Both the position numbers and the translations under genes were made by a program. Under the pieces are notes generated by a model. The model did not search any database and was not told the DNA's origin. It worked only from the letters and a program-made list of their open reading frames with translations. Of a stretch of 64,000 nt of DNA, positions 7,614-15,280 are shown piece by piece (position 1 is the first letter of the stretch; the number at the start of each line of letters is the position of its first letter). The DNA lies in the NCBI GenBank assembly GCA_963720075.1, contig CAVREG010000005.1, forward strand, positions 1 through 64,000. The letters run 5' to 3'. Source of the stretch: PALSA-188 sp963720075. Its GTDB lineage: Bacteria; Acidobacteriota; Terriglobia; Terriglobales; Acidobacteriaceae.

Positions 7614-7775
7614 TTACCCCATTCCCAATTCATCCGCTGATTCGAGAGGTGTGCCGCACTGGCGGCAGATTACAGCGGAGCAATCTCCGCAGGTTAGCGG
7701 ATTATTCACTTCGACGGCACACTTCGGGCAATAGAGTTCCGCGTTCGGGGGTTTCTGTGGATCGGCCGCTGTCAC
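7614..7775 (-). CDS. 53-residue zinc-ribbon protein
   Basis: A small frame from GTG 7775 encodes 53 residues with three CxxC pairs (Cys16/19, 29/32, 37/40): LYCPKCAVEV, LTCGDCSAV, ICRQCGTPL. This is a compact zinc-ribbon arrangement. It sits between mnmG (65 bases upstream) and hutI (five bases downstream) on the same strand, which supports translation. Function is unknown; a metal-binding adaptor is the most that can be said. Start codon choice is moderately certain because the only in-frame candidates are GTG/ATT. Confidence 0.65.
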   Translation of the reverse strand: MTAADPQKPPNAELYCPKCAVEVNNPLTCGDCSAVICRQCGTPLESADELGMG

Positions 7776-7840
7776 AATGGTAGGAATGTAGCACAGCGCT
7801 CAGCCGGCAAGTTCAATCTAATTCATTTCGGATTTCAGGC

Positions 7841-9910
7841 TCAAAGCGCGGCGGCCTGTTCACGCCGTCGGCCCTGAATCTCGATGAAGACATTCACCAG
7901 CGATACTGCTGCGGGTGTGACGCCCGGAATGCGCGACGCATGAGCGAGGGTGCGCGGACGGATCTTCAGCAGCGTCTCCTGCATCTCGCGGGACAATCCG
8001 CTGACAGACGCATAATCGAACCATTCGGGAATAGCGCGCTGTTCCGCCTTTTTCAGGCGTTGGATCGCGCGATCCTGCTGCACTAAATATCCTTCGTATT
8101 TGATTTCAGTTTCGACGGCTTTAAGTTCGTTCCGTTCAGAGGAGGAAATTGCACGCTCGTTATTGTCGTCACTGTTTTTCGAGACAAACAAATTAGGGTC
8201 GAGCTCGCGAAGTATTGGAACCAGATTTTCCATCGTAATTTCTGGACGCTTCAAGAACTGTGCGCAGGTTTGGCCGACCGAGGATTGCAGGTTGCTGTCG
8301 GGAACGCCTGCCGAGCTTTGCTCGGCTGGGGGAACGGGGACGTCCGCCCCTACGTGGTTTGTGTCAGTGTGCCTGATTTTTCCCAGTAGCGTCGGAGTCA
8401 ACCGCGTCTTTTCCAGGAGCTGCTTTAGTGATTCCATGCGTTCTTGCTTAGCCAGATAATCCGCCCATGAGGAGTCAGATATTAATCCGATTGCGCGGCC
8501 GTGCGGCGTAAGGCGGCGATCGGCGTTATCAATCCGCAGATGCAAGCGAAACTCCGCGCGTGATGTGAACATGCGATAAGGCTCATTTGTCCCTTTGGAA
8601 ATCAAATCGTCAATCAGAATTGCGGTGTAGCCCTCGGTACGGTCGAGAATCAGCGGCGGTTCATCTTTGACTTTCAGCGCGGCGTTAATTCCCGCCATCA
8701 AGCCCTGGCAGGCTGCTTCTTCGTAGCCACTGGTGCCGTTAATTTGCCCTGCGAGAAATAGTCGAGAAATTTTCTTGGTTTCGAGCGTGCGATCGAGTTC
8801 GGTCGGGTCTATTGAGTCATATTCAATTGCATAGCCGGGGCGAAGCATTTCAGCGGACTCAAGGCCCGGAACGGATTTGAGAATCTCCATCTGAACTTCT
8901 ACCGGCAGCGACGTGCTCATGCCATTCACGTAAATCTCATGCGTGTTGATGCCTTCCGGCTCGAGAAAAAGCTGATGTGTGATCTTGTCGGGGAACTTTA
9001 CGATCTTGTCTTCGATAGAAGGACAATATCGCGGCCCGATAGATTGAATCTGGCCACTATACATCGGCGAACGATGAACGTTCTCGCGAATGATGCGGTG
9101 AGTCTCTGGCGTGGTCCATGCGATGTAGCAAGGCACCTGCGAATCGTGATGAGCGACGCGTTTGGTGCGGAAACTGAAGGGAGTGGGATCGGCGTCGCCG
9201 GGCTGGAGCTGGAATTTCGACCAGTCAATGCTGCGTCCATCCAAGCGCGGCGGCGTGCCAGTCTTGAGGCGGCAACCGCGCAGACCAAGTTTCTTCAAGG
9301 ACTCTCCTAGCAGGATAGCCGCCGGTTCACCTGAGCGGCCCGCGGGATATTGCTGCTCGCCGCAGTGGATGAGTCCGTTGAGAAACGTGCCAGTCGTGAT
9401 GATGACGGCTTCCGCGCCCACCGTGCGGCCGTCGCGAAGGCGAATGCCGCGGATGGTGCGGTCATCTGCCGACCTTTGCTCGGCTGGGCAGGTGAAGACA
9501 CCTGCCCCTACGCGGTCTTCGATAATTAAATCCGCGACTTCGGCTTGCTTGATTTTTAGATTCGGCTGCGATTCGAGAACTTCGCGCATCTTGAGGCGGT
9601 AGGCCTGCTTGTCGCATTGGGCGCGCGGAGACCATACAGCCGGGCCACGAGAAGTATTCAACAGCCGGAATTGGATGCCGACGGCGTCGGTGATTTCGCC
9701 CATGATGCCGCCAAGAGCGTCCACTTCGCGAACGAGATGCCCCTTGGCAATGCCGCCGATCGCGGGATTGCAAGACATCTGCGCGATGAGATCGGCGTTC
9801 AAAGTATAAAGCGCGGTCTTCAGACCCAGGCGAGCGGCGGCCATCGCGGCTTCGCACCCGGCGTGGCCGGCGCCGACGACGACAACGTCGAAATTTTCGG
9901 TGAACTGCAT
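7841..9910 (-). CDS. mnmG: tRNA uridine-5-carboxymethylaminomethyl modification enzyme MnmG
   Basis: MnmG (GidA), with MnmE, installs the cmnm5 group on wobble U34 of certain tRNAs using FAD and methylene-THF. The N-terminal FAD motif VVVGAGHAGCEAA, SCNPAIGGIAKGHLVREVDALGG, the ETKKISRLFLAGQINGTSGYEEAACQG region and the C-terminal GLSREMQETLLKIRPRTLAHASRIPGVTPAAVSL are all present. The protein has 689 residues against about 620-630 in E. coli. Part of the excess comes from two in-frame repeat insertions, at about residues 133-150 and 518-535. The insertions fall in regions that vary between homologues and do not hit the FAD motif, so activity is likely retained. Confidence 0.95.
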   Translation of the reverse strand: MQFTENFDVVVVGAGHAGCEAAMAAARLGLKTALYTLNADLIAQMSCNPAIGGIAKGHLVREVDALGGIMGEITDAVGIQFRLLNTSRGPAVWSPRAQCDKQAYRLKMREVLESQPNLKIKQAEVADLIIEDRVGAGVFTCPAEQRSADDRTIRGIRLRDGRTVGAEAVIITTGTFLNGLIHCGEQQYPAGRSGEPAAILLGESLKKLGLRGCRLKTGTPPRLDGRSIDWSKFQLQPGDADPTPFSFRTKRVAHHDSQVPCYIAWTTPETHRIIRENVHRSPMYSGQIQSIGPRYCPSIEDKIVKFPDKITHQLFLEPEGINTHEIYVNGMSTSLPVEVQMEILKSVPGLESAEMLRPGYAIEYDSIDPTELDRTLETKKISRLFLAGQINGTSGYEEAACQGLMAGINAALKVKDEPPLILDRTEGYTAILIDDLISKGTNEPYRMFTSRAEFRLHLRIDNADRRLTPHGRAIGLISDSSWADYLAKQERMESLKQLLEKTRLTPTLLGKIRHTDTNHVGADVPVPPAEQSSAGVPDSNLQSSVGQTCAQFLKRPEITMENLVPILRELDPNLFVSKNSDDNNERAISSSERNELKAVETEIKYEGYLVQQDRAIQRLKKAEQRAIPEWFDYASVSGLSREMQETLLKIRPRTLAHASRIPGVTPAAVSLVNVFIEIQGRRREQAAAL
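8310..8354. repeat. Palindromic repeat inside mnmG, copy 1
   Basis: GCCGAGCTTTGCTCGGC, then a GGGGACGTCCGCCCC hairpin and TACG. On the mnmG strand it encodes VGADVPVPPAEQSSAG, near residues 518-535 of MnmG, a stretch absent from ordinary MnmG. It matches the copy at 9468-9513 in orientation and reading frame. Confidence 0.75.
9468..9513. repeat. Palindromic repeat inside mnmG, copy 2
   Basis: GCCGACCTTTGCTCGGC followed by GGGCAGGTG-AAGA-CACCTGCCC and TACG, two adjacent hairpins. It encodes VGAGVFTCPAEQRSAD at about residues 134-149 of MnmG. Removing the 54 bases would restore the normal run LIIED-RTIRGIRL. It matches the copies at 8310 and, more distantly, 30087. Confidence 0.75.
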
Positions 9911-9992
9911 TGAGGGTGCGTTCCTGCGGATGACCGCAATAACAGAGGTCTATTCTAACAACTATGAGCACTTGCCACTGCGTGAAGGGTGA

Positions 9993-10673
9993 TTACTGCG
10001 ATCCGCCGATATCCGTGAATACGGCATCTTGCCATTCTGAAGACGGGAAATACCAATTGCTTGCGCCCGCTTCGTGATTATTTCCCCCAGATCCGTAGGG
10101 AACCGTGGACGAGCGCCAATAATCCATTCCGATTTGCAGCAACGCTCCCGGCGAAATCTTGACGCGAACCTTCACCGTACAGCCTTCGAGCTTGCCGGGG
10201 GGCAAGTTCGCCCGGGGAGATGCACTCCAAAAATGCCAAACGCGGTCGGCACGCTGGCCGACATTCAGCAAAACTGTGCGATCAATCGCCGAGTAGTGCA
10301 GCGGAATAGGCTCATGCAGGTCGGTAGCGAACCAAGGCTGGCGCTGGTAAAGCCCTCCTCGCACGTTGCCGACGTCGTCATTCATGATCACTTTCTTCCC
10401 GTCCATGAGACAAGAGAGTTGTGTAGAAGCAATCTCTACGACTGCTGATTTGTAGTCGGGCACACGAGTATCTGCGATCGCGATGCCCCAGAGCAGTGCG
10501 GACTTGAAGTCAGCCGGGCGAGGCGAGACGTTAATGTATCCTGTCGCGAATTTTACTTCGCGAGGCACACGGGAGTCGCGAGGAATTTCCTGGCGGCGGG
10601 ATTGTCCAACGGCAGAAAGGAAAACAAAAAAAGCGATTGAGCTTACACTCAGATGGAACAGGAAAGAGCGCAT
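9993..10673 (-). CDS. Secreted hypothetical protein
   Basis: A 226-residue protein with a clear N-terminal signal peptide (MRSFLFHLSVSSIAFFVFLS then AVGQS, likely cleaved near residue 25). I chose ATG 10673 because the signal sequence starts there; the frame stays open to 10865 but the extension is basic and unlike a leader. The mature part has no motif I recognise; it contains many Trp/Tyr residues (VWHFWSASPRANLPPG, IGMDYWRSSTVPYG), which suggests a beta-rich extracytoplasmic fold. It stands alone between mnmG and the divergent CADD gene. Confidence 0.65.
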   Translation of the reverse strand: MRSFLFHLSVSSIAFFVFLSAVGQSRRQEIPRDSRVPREVKFATGYINVSPRPADFKSALLWGIAIADTRVPDYKSAVVEIASTQLSCLMDGKKVIMNDDVGNVRGGLYQRQPWFATDLHEPIPLHYSAIDRTVLLNVGQRADRVWHFWSASPRANLPPGKLEGCTVKVRVKISPGALLQIGMDYWRSSTVPYGSGGNNHEAGASNWYFPSSEWQDAVFTDIGGSQ

Positions 10674-10900
10674 TTTAAAGAGAGACTCGAACAGGGAAAT
10701 TATGCTCTGAGGGCTCGCGCGCAACGCCAGCAAAAATATTAAAGACAAAGAGTGGTTCCCGGATCGGGATTTGTGGCTGGATCCTGAGGTCGGACGAATC
10801 AGTTGCTCATCGTTTCGAGGATTGCGCCCCTCCAACTTGTGACTATTTTCCGGGTCTCGTATCATGTGGGCTAATCAAGACTCCTGCGGAGGCAATGCAT

Positions 10901-11611
10901 ATGGTGAACACTGAGAAATTTTTCCACGAACTTGATGCAGGTATTGCAAAGTATGATTTGCTCTGCCATCCGTTTTATAAAGCTTGGAGTGCGGGCGAAC
11001 TCCGCCGCGAAGATTTACAAGCCTATGCGAAGGATTACTATCATCACGTCGAGGAATTTCCTGAATATCTGGCTGAGTTGGCTGTCCGATTCGATGACTC
11101 CGAACTTCGGCGCGCGGTCTTGGCGAACTTGGCCGATGAAAAGAGCATGGCCGACGGATCCGGAAAAGCTTATCCCGCTCATTCCGAATTGTGGCTGGAT
11201 TTTGTGGAGGGTATGGGCGCAACGCGCGAAATCCAAGGTCACGTGCCGCATCCTGCGGTGAAGCGTCTCACGGATTTTTTTCATAACATGGCAAGTCAGG
11301 GGACGCCGGAAGAAGCACTGGCTGCGTTCTATGCTTATGAGGTCCAAGTGCCGCGCGTTGCCACCGAAAAAGCGCGGGGATTGAAGGAAATGTATGGCGC
11401 CAGCGAGAAGACTTACGGATATTTTACGCTGCACGCCACGGCAGACGTATTTCACGCAAATGTGTGGCGGCAGCAATTAGGCAAATGCCTGGAAGGCAAC
11501 CCTGAATCCGCTGAAAAGGCGCTGGGCGCCGGAGAGAACGCGGCGCAGGTTCTTTGGCAAGCACTCGACGGAATTGATGAGACCCGGAATGCCAGACTGG
11601 CGGTAGCATAG
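10901..11611 (+). CDS. CADD-family (TENA/PqqC fold) folate-related oxygenase
   Basis: A haem-oxygenase-like di-metal protein of the CADD family, first known from Chlamydia CT610, where it supports p-aminobenzoate (folate precursor) synthesis. Family marks: the start HPFYKAWSAGELRREDLQAY, YYHHVEEFPEYL, and candidate metal ligands Glu in LADEKS, His in YPAHSELW, Glu in YAYEVQVP, and the His-x3-Asp-x2-His of HATADVFHA. At 236 residues it has normal length. ATG 10901 lies eight bases after GGAGG (10888-10892); the ATG at 10895 would be too close. It is upstream of thyX, separated by a hairpin at 11648. The folate role here is inferred from family and context. Confidence 0.85.
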   Translation: MVNTEKFFHELDAGIAKYDLLCHPFYKAWSAGELRREDLQAYAKDYYHHVEEFPEYLAELAVRFDDSELRRAVLANLADEKSMADGSGKAYPAHSELWLDFVEGMGATREIQGHVPHPAVKRLTDFFHNMASQGTPEEALAAFYAYEVQVPRVATEKARGLKEMYGASEKTYGYFTLHATADVFHANVWRQQLGKCLEGNPESAEKALGAGENAAQVLWQALDGIDETRNARLAVA

Positions 11612-11647
11612 AGACGTGCCGCAATTGCCCGTGGAAAAAGCAGATTC

Positions 11648-11674
11648 AGCCAATGACTTCATGAGTCATTGGCT
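11648..11674 (+). terminator. Perfect 11-bp hairpin after the CADD gene
   Basis: AGCCAATGACT-TCATG-AGTCATTGGCT pairs perfectly and is followed by TTTACTATTG, a weak T tract. It lies 37 bases after the CADD stop and 70 bases before thyX. It may be a terminator or attenuator between the two. Confidence 0.5.
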
Positions 11675-11744
11675 TTACTATTGTTGCGAACATTAATTCA
11701 CGGACGAGAATTAATTTCCCCGTCACAAGTTAGATAGAGCCACA

Positions 11745-13313
11745 ATGTCAGAGGTCGCCAGCCGCCCCGAAATTGAAACCGCCGCACCATCTGAAAAACC
11801 GTCGGCGGAAGTGTATGCCGTGTTCGGTGCGGAGCCCGAAGTTTTGGCCTACGCGATGGCCAAGTACTCTCGCTCGGCGCTCTCGATGAAAGAGTCGCTG
11901 AAAGAAATCAGCCAGCAGAAGGCGGAGAAATTTCTCAATACTTTTTACTTTCAGTACGGCCACCGCTCGATCGCCGATCTCGCACACATCGCGATGGCGA
12001 TTGAGCGGTTGTCCATTTTGGCGGCGATTGCGGTAGCCGATGAGCAGCGGTGGGATGGCCAGGAGCGTTCGACGCGCTATCAGGACTTCAAAAAGAGTGG
12101 CTACTTTTCTCCCGATTTTGGCGCGGATGAGCATTCGCAATGCCTGTACCTGACGACCATCGAAGGACTATTCGCGGAATATGAATCCCTTTCGGAACGC
12201 ATGTTTCAATACCTCGCCGGCATCACCCACAAGCCCGAGGAGATGAAGCAAGAAGCCTACGAACGCACTCTGCGCGCAAGAGCATTTGATTTCTCGCGAT
12301 ATCTGTTGCCGCTCGCTGCGAACACTTCTTTAGGCGAGATTGTCAACGCCCGCACCCTGGAGACGCAGATCGCGCGATTGCTCTCTCACACTCATTCTGA
12401 AGTTCGCTCTCTGGGAGAGTCGCTGAAGCGGGCCGCGACAACAGCTGCCTACAACGTTCATCACGAATCGGTCACGGGATTGGTAGAGCGCATAAGAGCA
12501 ATTTCGCCGGAACTCGGCGAGCAGGCTTCGCAGGAATTGCTGCGGGAGATCCGGGTCGCGCCGACGCTGGTCAAATATGCGAACTCCAGCTCCTACGAAA
12601 TTGAAACTCGACGGGATTTGCGGCAAGTCGCGACTGAGCTGATGGGAAACGTGGCGATTGCTTCTGCTCCCATGGTTGATTTGCTGGACGAAGAACCGCT
12701 CGAAATCGAGTTGGCGGCGACGCTGATTTATGAACACAGTCATTATTCTTATCGCCAGATTCGGCAGGCGGTCGAGGCAGCGGGAGAAGCCATTCGACGT
12801 GAAATTATTGATATGGGATTGCGGCATCGCGGACGCCACGACGAAATGCAGAGGGCATTTTGCGCGGGACAGCAATTCCGCTTCGATATTCTGATGGATA
12901 TCGGCGGCTTCCGGGATATGCATCGCCATCGCAGATGCATACAAATCGGCCAGGAGTTTACGACCAAGCATGGTTCCGACGCGCCGGATGAACTGGAAGC
13001 GGCGGGGGTTCGAAAACATTACGATGAAGTCATGCAGCGCACGGCGGCTTCTGTCGAGGAATTATCTCAGCGGCGAACGCCGGAAGACTCGCAATATGCA
13101 ATTCCACTGGGTTTCCGCAAACGAACTCTTTTCAAAATGGACTTTGCCGAGGTTGTGTACATCTCCGAATTGCGCACGGGACCCGCAGGGCACTTTTCTT
13201 ACCGCAAGGTCGCGTATGAAATGTATGAAGCGGTCGCGAGAAAATATCCTGCCTTAGCGAAGTATTTGCGAGTGCACGACGTTAAGGAACCGGTGGATTT
13301 GCTGAAGCGCTGA
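11745..13313 (+). CDS. thyX: Two-domain flavin-dependent thymidylate synthase (ThyX)
   Basis: ThyX makes dTMP from dUMP using FAD, NADPH and methylene-THF. Ordinary ThyX has 220-260 residues; this has 522 and is a tandem of two ThyX-like halves. The canonical signature RHRxxSxNExSxRY is divided: the N-terminal half keeps only the tail, QERSTRYQDF (about residues 105-115), after YGHRSIADLAHIAMAIERLS; the C-terminal half keeps MHRHRRCIQIGQEFT (about residue 390). Long ThyX proteins of this kind occur in Acidobacteria and Chlamydiae. No thyA is in the window. The neighbouring CADD gene fits a folate/thymidylate theme. Confidence 0.85.
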   Translation: MSEVASRPEIETAAPSEKPSAEVYAVFGAEPEVLAYAMAKYSRSALSMKESLKEISQQKAEKFLNTFYFQYGHRSIADLAHIAMAIERLSILAAIAVADEQRWDGQERSTRYQDFKKSGYFSPDFGADEHSQCLYLTTIEGLFAEYESLSERMFQYLAGITHKPEEMKQEAYERTLRARAFDFSRYLLPLAANTSLGEIVNARTLETQIARLLSHTHSEVRSLGESLKRAATTAAYNVHHESVTGLVERIRAISPELGEQASQELLREIRVAPTLVKYANSSSYEIETRRDLRQVATELMGNVAIASAPMVDLLDEEPLEIELAATLIYEHSHYSYRQIRQAVEAAGEAIRREIIDMGLRHRGRHDEMQRAFCAGQQFRFDILMDIGGFRDMHRHRRCIQIGQEFTTKHGSDAPDELEAAGVRKHYDEVMQRTAASVEELSQRRTPEDSQYAIPLGFRKRTLFKMDFAEVVYISELRTGPAGHFSYRKVAYEMYEAVARKYPALAKYLRVHDVKEPVDLLKR

Positions 13314-13340
13314 ACGAATAGGACTTCTATCTATTCGAAT

Positions 13341-13371
13341 GCATGGGTCCTTCGTTTCGCTCAGGATGACA
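13341..13371. repeat. Dispersed repeat, copy 2
   Basis: GCATGGGTCCTTCGTTTCGC then TCAGGATGACA, the partner of 1311-1342, located between thyX and the 3' end of selD. Non-coding. Confidence 0.6.
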
Positions 13372-13464
13372 CTGACGCGGGAACTACCAGCGGACGTTCT
13401 ATGCGTTCACCACGTGCATCATGCTCTCCCGGGTAAAATCCTCCGCGCACCGAAAAGCGCAGTG

Positions 13465-14514
13465 TCAGTAGATGCGGATCAGAGGCTTGCCGGATTCGGT
13501 AACATTTCCAACGTACCTGGCGGGAACTCCGATGTCGTTCAGGTCGGAAATGAGCTTTTGGGAGTCGCCAGCCGCAATCGAGATCAGCAATCCACCTGCG
13601 GTTTGCGGATCAAAGAGAATCGCTTTGAGATCGTCAGGAATATCCTTCTCATAACCAACCACGCACTGCGCGAACTCGCGGTTGGCGTTTAGGCCACCAG
13701 GAATGTCTCCGGCGCGAACACATTCGAGCGCGCCAGGGAGCAGTGGAATTGCATCCGAAAATAGATGCAAGGAAACCTCGCTCGCTATGGCGATTTCGCG
13801 GGCATGCGCTATGAATCCGAATCCCGTAACGTCCGTCATCGCGTGGACCGCGTATCCCTTGCTGGTTATAACCTCCGCAGCCTTTTTGTTGAGAGTTGTC
13901 ATGGACTGGATTGCCGCTTCTATCCACTCCGGTTTCGCTTTGTGTTTCTTTATTGCGGTGCAGATGACTCCGGTCCCCAAGGCCTTCGTGAACAGCAGAT
14001 GATCGCCCGGTCTTGCGCCTGCGTTGGAGAGCACTTTCGCCGGATCAATCATGCCCGTGACCGAATATCCAAACTTCATTTCATCATCGCGAACACTATG
14101 TCCGCCAATAACGGAGCAGCCAGCTTCCATCATTTTGGAGAGCCCCCCGGCCAGTACTTGCTCCAGAACCTCCAGGTCCCCATCCGCCGGAAAGCAAACA
14201 TGCGCGAGCGCCGTGATGGGACGCCCGCCCATCGCGTATACGTCACTCAATGCGTTGGTGGCGGCGATCTGGCCGAACGTGAAGGGGTCGTCCACCATCG
14301 GGGTGAAGAAATCCACCGTCTGCACCAGCGCCGTTCCAGGTCCGATTTGATAGACCCCCGCATCATCAGCATGATCGAAACCTACTAAAACATTGGGATC
14401 GGTCTGTTTCGGCAGCTTCGCGAGCACGCGATCGAGCATTGCAGGGCTCAGCTTGGACGCGCAACCGCCAGATTTGACGGTCTCTGTCAACCGAATTGGC
14501 TTGGTCACCTGCAT
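13465..14514 (-). CDS. selD: Selenide, water dikinase (selenophosphate synthase), Cys form
   Basis: SelD makes selenophosphate from selenide and ATP, the Se donor for Sec-tRNA and 2-selenouridine. The N-terminal catalytic segment SGGCASKLSP has the active Cys and Lys (GCxxK); the second Cys of the E. coli GCGCK is Ser. VGFDHADDAGVYQIG, TVDFFTPMVDDPFTFG, GGHSVRDDEMKFGYSVTG and DVTGFGFIAHA follow in the usual order. An ATG at 14553 gives 362 residues, but its first 13 codons lie in a palindromic repeat, so I prefer ATG 14514 (MQVTKPIRL). No selA/selB or Se-rich genes are in the window. Confidence 0.93.
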   Translation of the reverse strand: MQVTKPIRLTETVKSGGCASKLSPAMLDRVLAKLPKQTDPNVLVGFDHADDAGVYQIGPGTALVQTVDFFTPMVDDPFTFGQIAATNALSDVYAMGGRPITALAHVCFPADGDLEVLEQVLAGGLSKMMEAGCSVIGGHSVRDDEMKFGYSVTGMIDPAKVLSNAGARPGDHLLFTKALGTGVICTAIKKHKAKPEWIEAAIQSMTTLNKKAAEVITSKGYAVHAMTDVTGFGFIAHAREIAIASEVSLHLFSDAIPLLPGALECVRAGDIPGGLNANREFAQCVVGYEKDIPDDLKAILFDPQTAGGLLISIAAGDSQKLISDLNDIGVPARYVGNVTESGKPLIRIY

Positions 14515-14516
14515 TT

Positions 14517-14541
14517 GTGGCGCGGGCGCCGTCGCCCGCGA
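14517..14541. repeat. GC palindrome at the selD start, copy 1
   Basis: GTGGCGCGGGCGCCGTCGCC followed by CGCGA is the reverse complement of 28446-28470 with one mismatch in 25, and resembles 59101-59126. It lies immediately upstream of the preferred selD start, or within its first codons if the longer start is used. Confidence 0.65.
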
Positions 14542-14579
14542 GTTCTTTACCAATACTTAGCTAAAGGTCCAGAACTACC

Positions 14580-15077
14580 TTACTTCAGCGAAACGTCCGT
14601 GACGCTTATGTCAGGGTAGGCGCGATTCCACTCGGCGCTGACGTGCTCAAAGGTAAGGCGGAGTTCTTTGATTTGCCCAGGAGCCAAGGGCGTTTTGCTC
14701 AAATCGCGCGTGTCGGGATACGGACCGCTTCTATCAAGCAAGAACAGCGGAACATCTTCCGCCTGAGCAACCTGTCCCATGGAATCATGAAAAACCACGT
14801 GAACCGAAATATGCGTGACAGTCTTGTCGCCGCTGTTGGTGACCATTCCATCAATGTATGTGAAATTGGCTCCGACAAAATTCTGCGCTTCGCCCATCTT
14901 CAGGTCTGAGATTTTAATGCTCGCAATATAGGGTTGCGGAGGTGCCGGCGGCTTAGACTTTGTTCGCAATAGAAGAGCGGCAATCGCGACTGCCACCACA
15001 ACAAGACCTATCCCAAGAATCACCGGCCGCGAGATGGACTCCCGCTCAGCAGGAGATGGCTCCATGAATCCGCCCAT
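14580..15077 (-). CDS. Single-pass membrane protein, DUF2393-like
   Basis: A 165-residue protein with one N-terminal transmembrane segment (PVILGIGLVVVAVAIAALLL, about residues 19-38), a proline-rich linker (KPPAPPQPY) and a soluble beta-rich domain outside the membrane with NSGDKTVTHISVHVVFHD, LAPGQIKELRLTFE and a C-terminal SVTDVSLK. The pattern resembles DUF2393 proteins and other FxLyD-like domains that recur in Acidobacteria. ATG 15065 is an alternative start. It is convergent with selD's strand neighbours and divergent from glnA. Function unknown. Confidence 0.6.
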   Translation of the reverse strand: MGGFMEPSPAERESISRPVILGIGLVVVAVAIAALLLRTKSKPPAPPQPYIASIKISDLKMGEAQNFVGANFTYIDGMVTNSGDKTVTHISVHVVFHDSMGQVAQAEDVPLFLLDRSGPYPDTRDLSKTPLAPGQIKELRLTFEHVSAEWNRAYPDISVTDVSLK

Positions 15078-15280
15078 GGAAGGATTGTACTATTGCGATG
15101 CCGCCGCTAAAGCCCGGAGGAAAGATGCCTTCCATAGTCCCGCATAAAAAACTTTGATATAACTCATAAGCTCTTTCGATTTGTGCGAGGGGCTAACTCT
15201 CAGTACCCTATTTCGTCGCTTTAAGTCCAAACCTAGAACGGCGGCGCGGCCGATTCCGTTGCCAGATCATAAGGAGATCA

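Noticed and set aside
12330..13019. Open frame of 229 codons on the minus strand
   Set aside because: It is antisense to thyX and has no recognisable domain.
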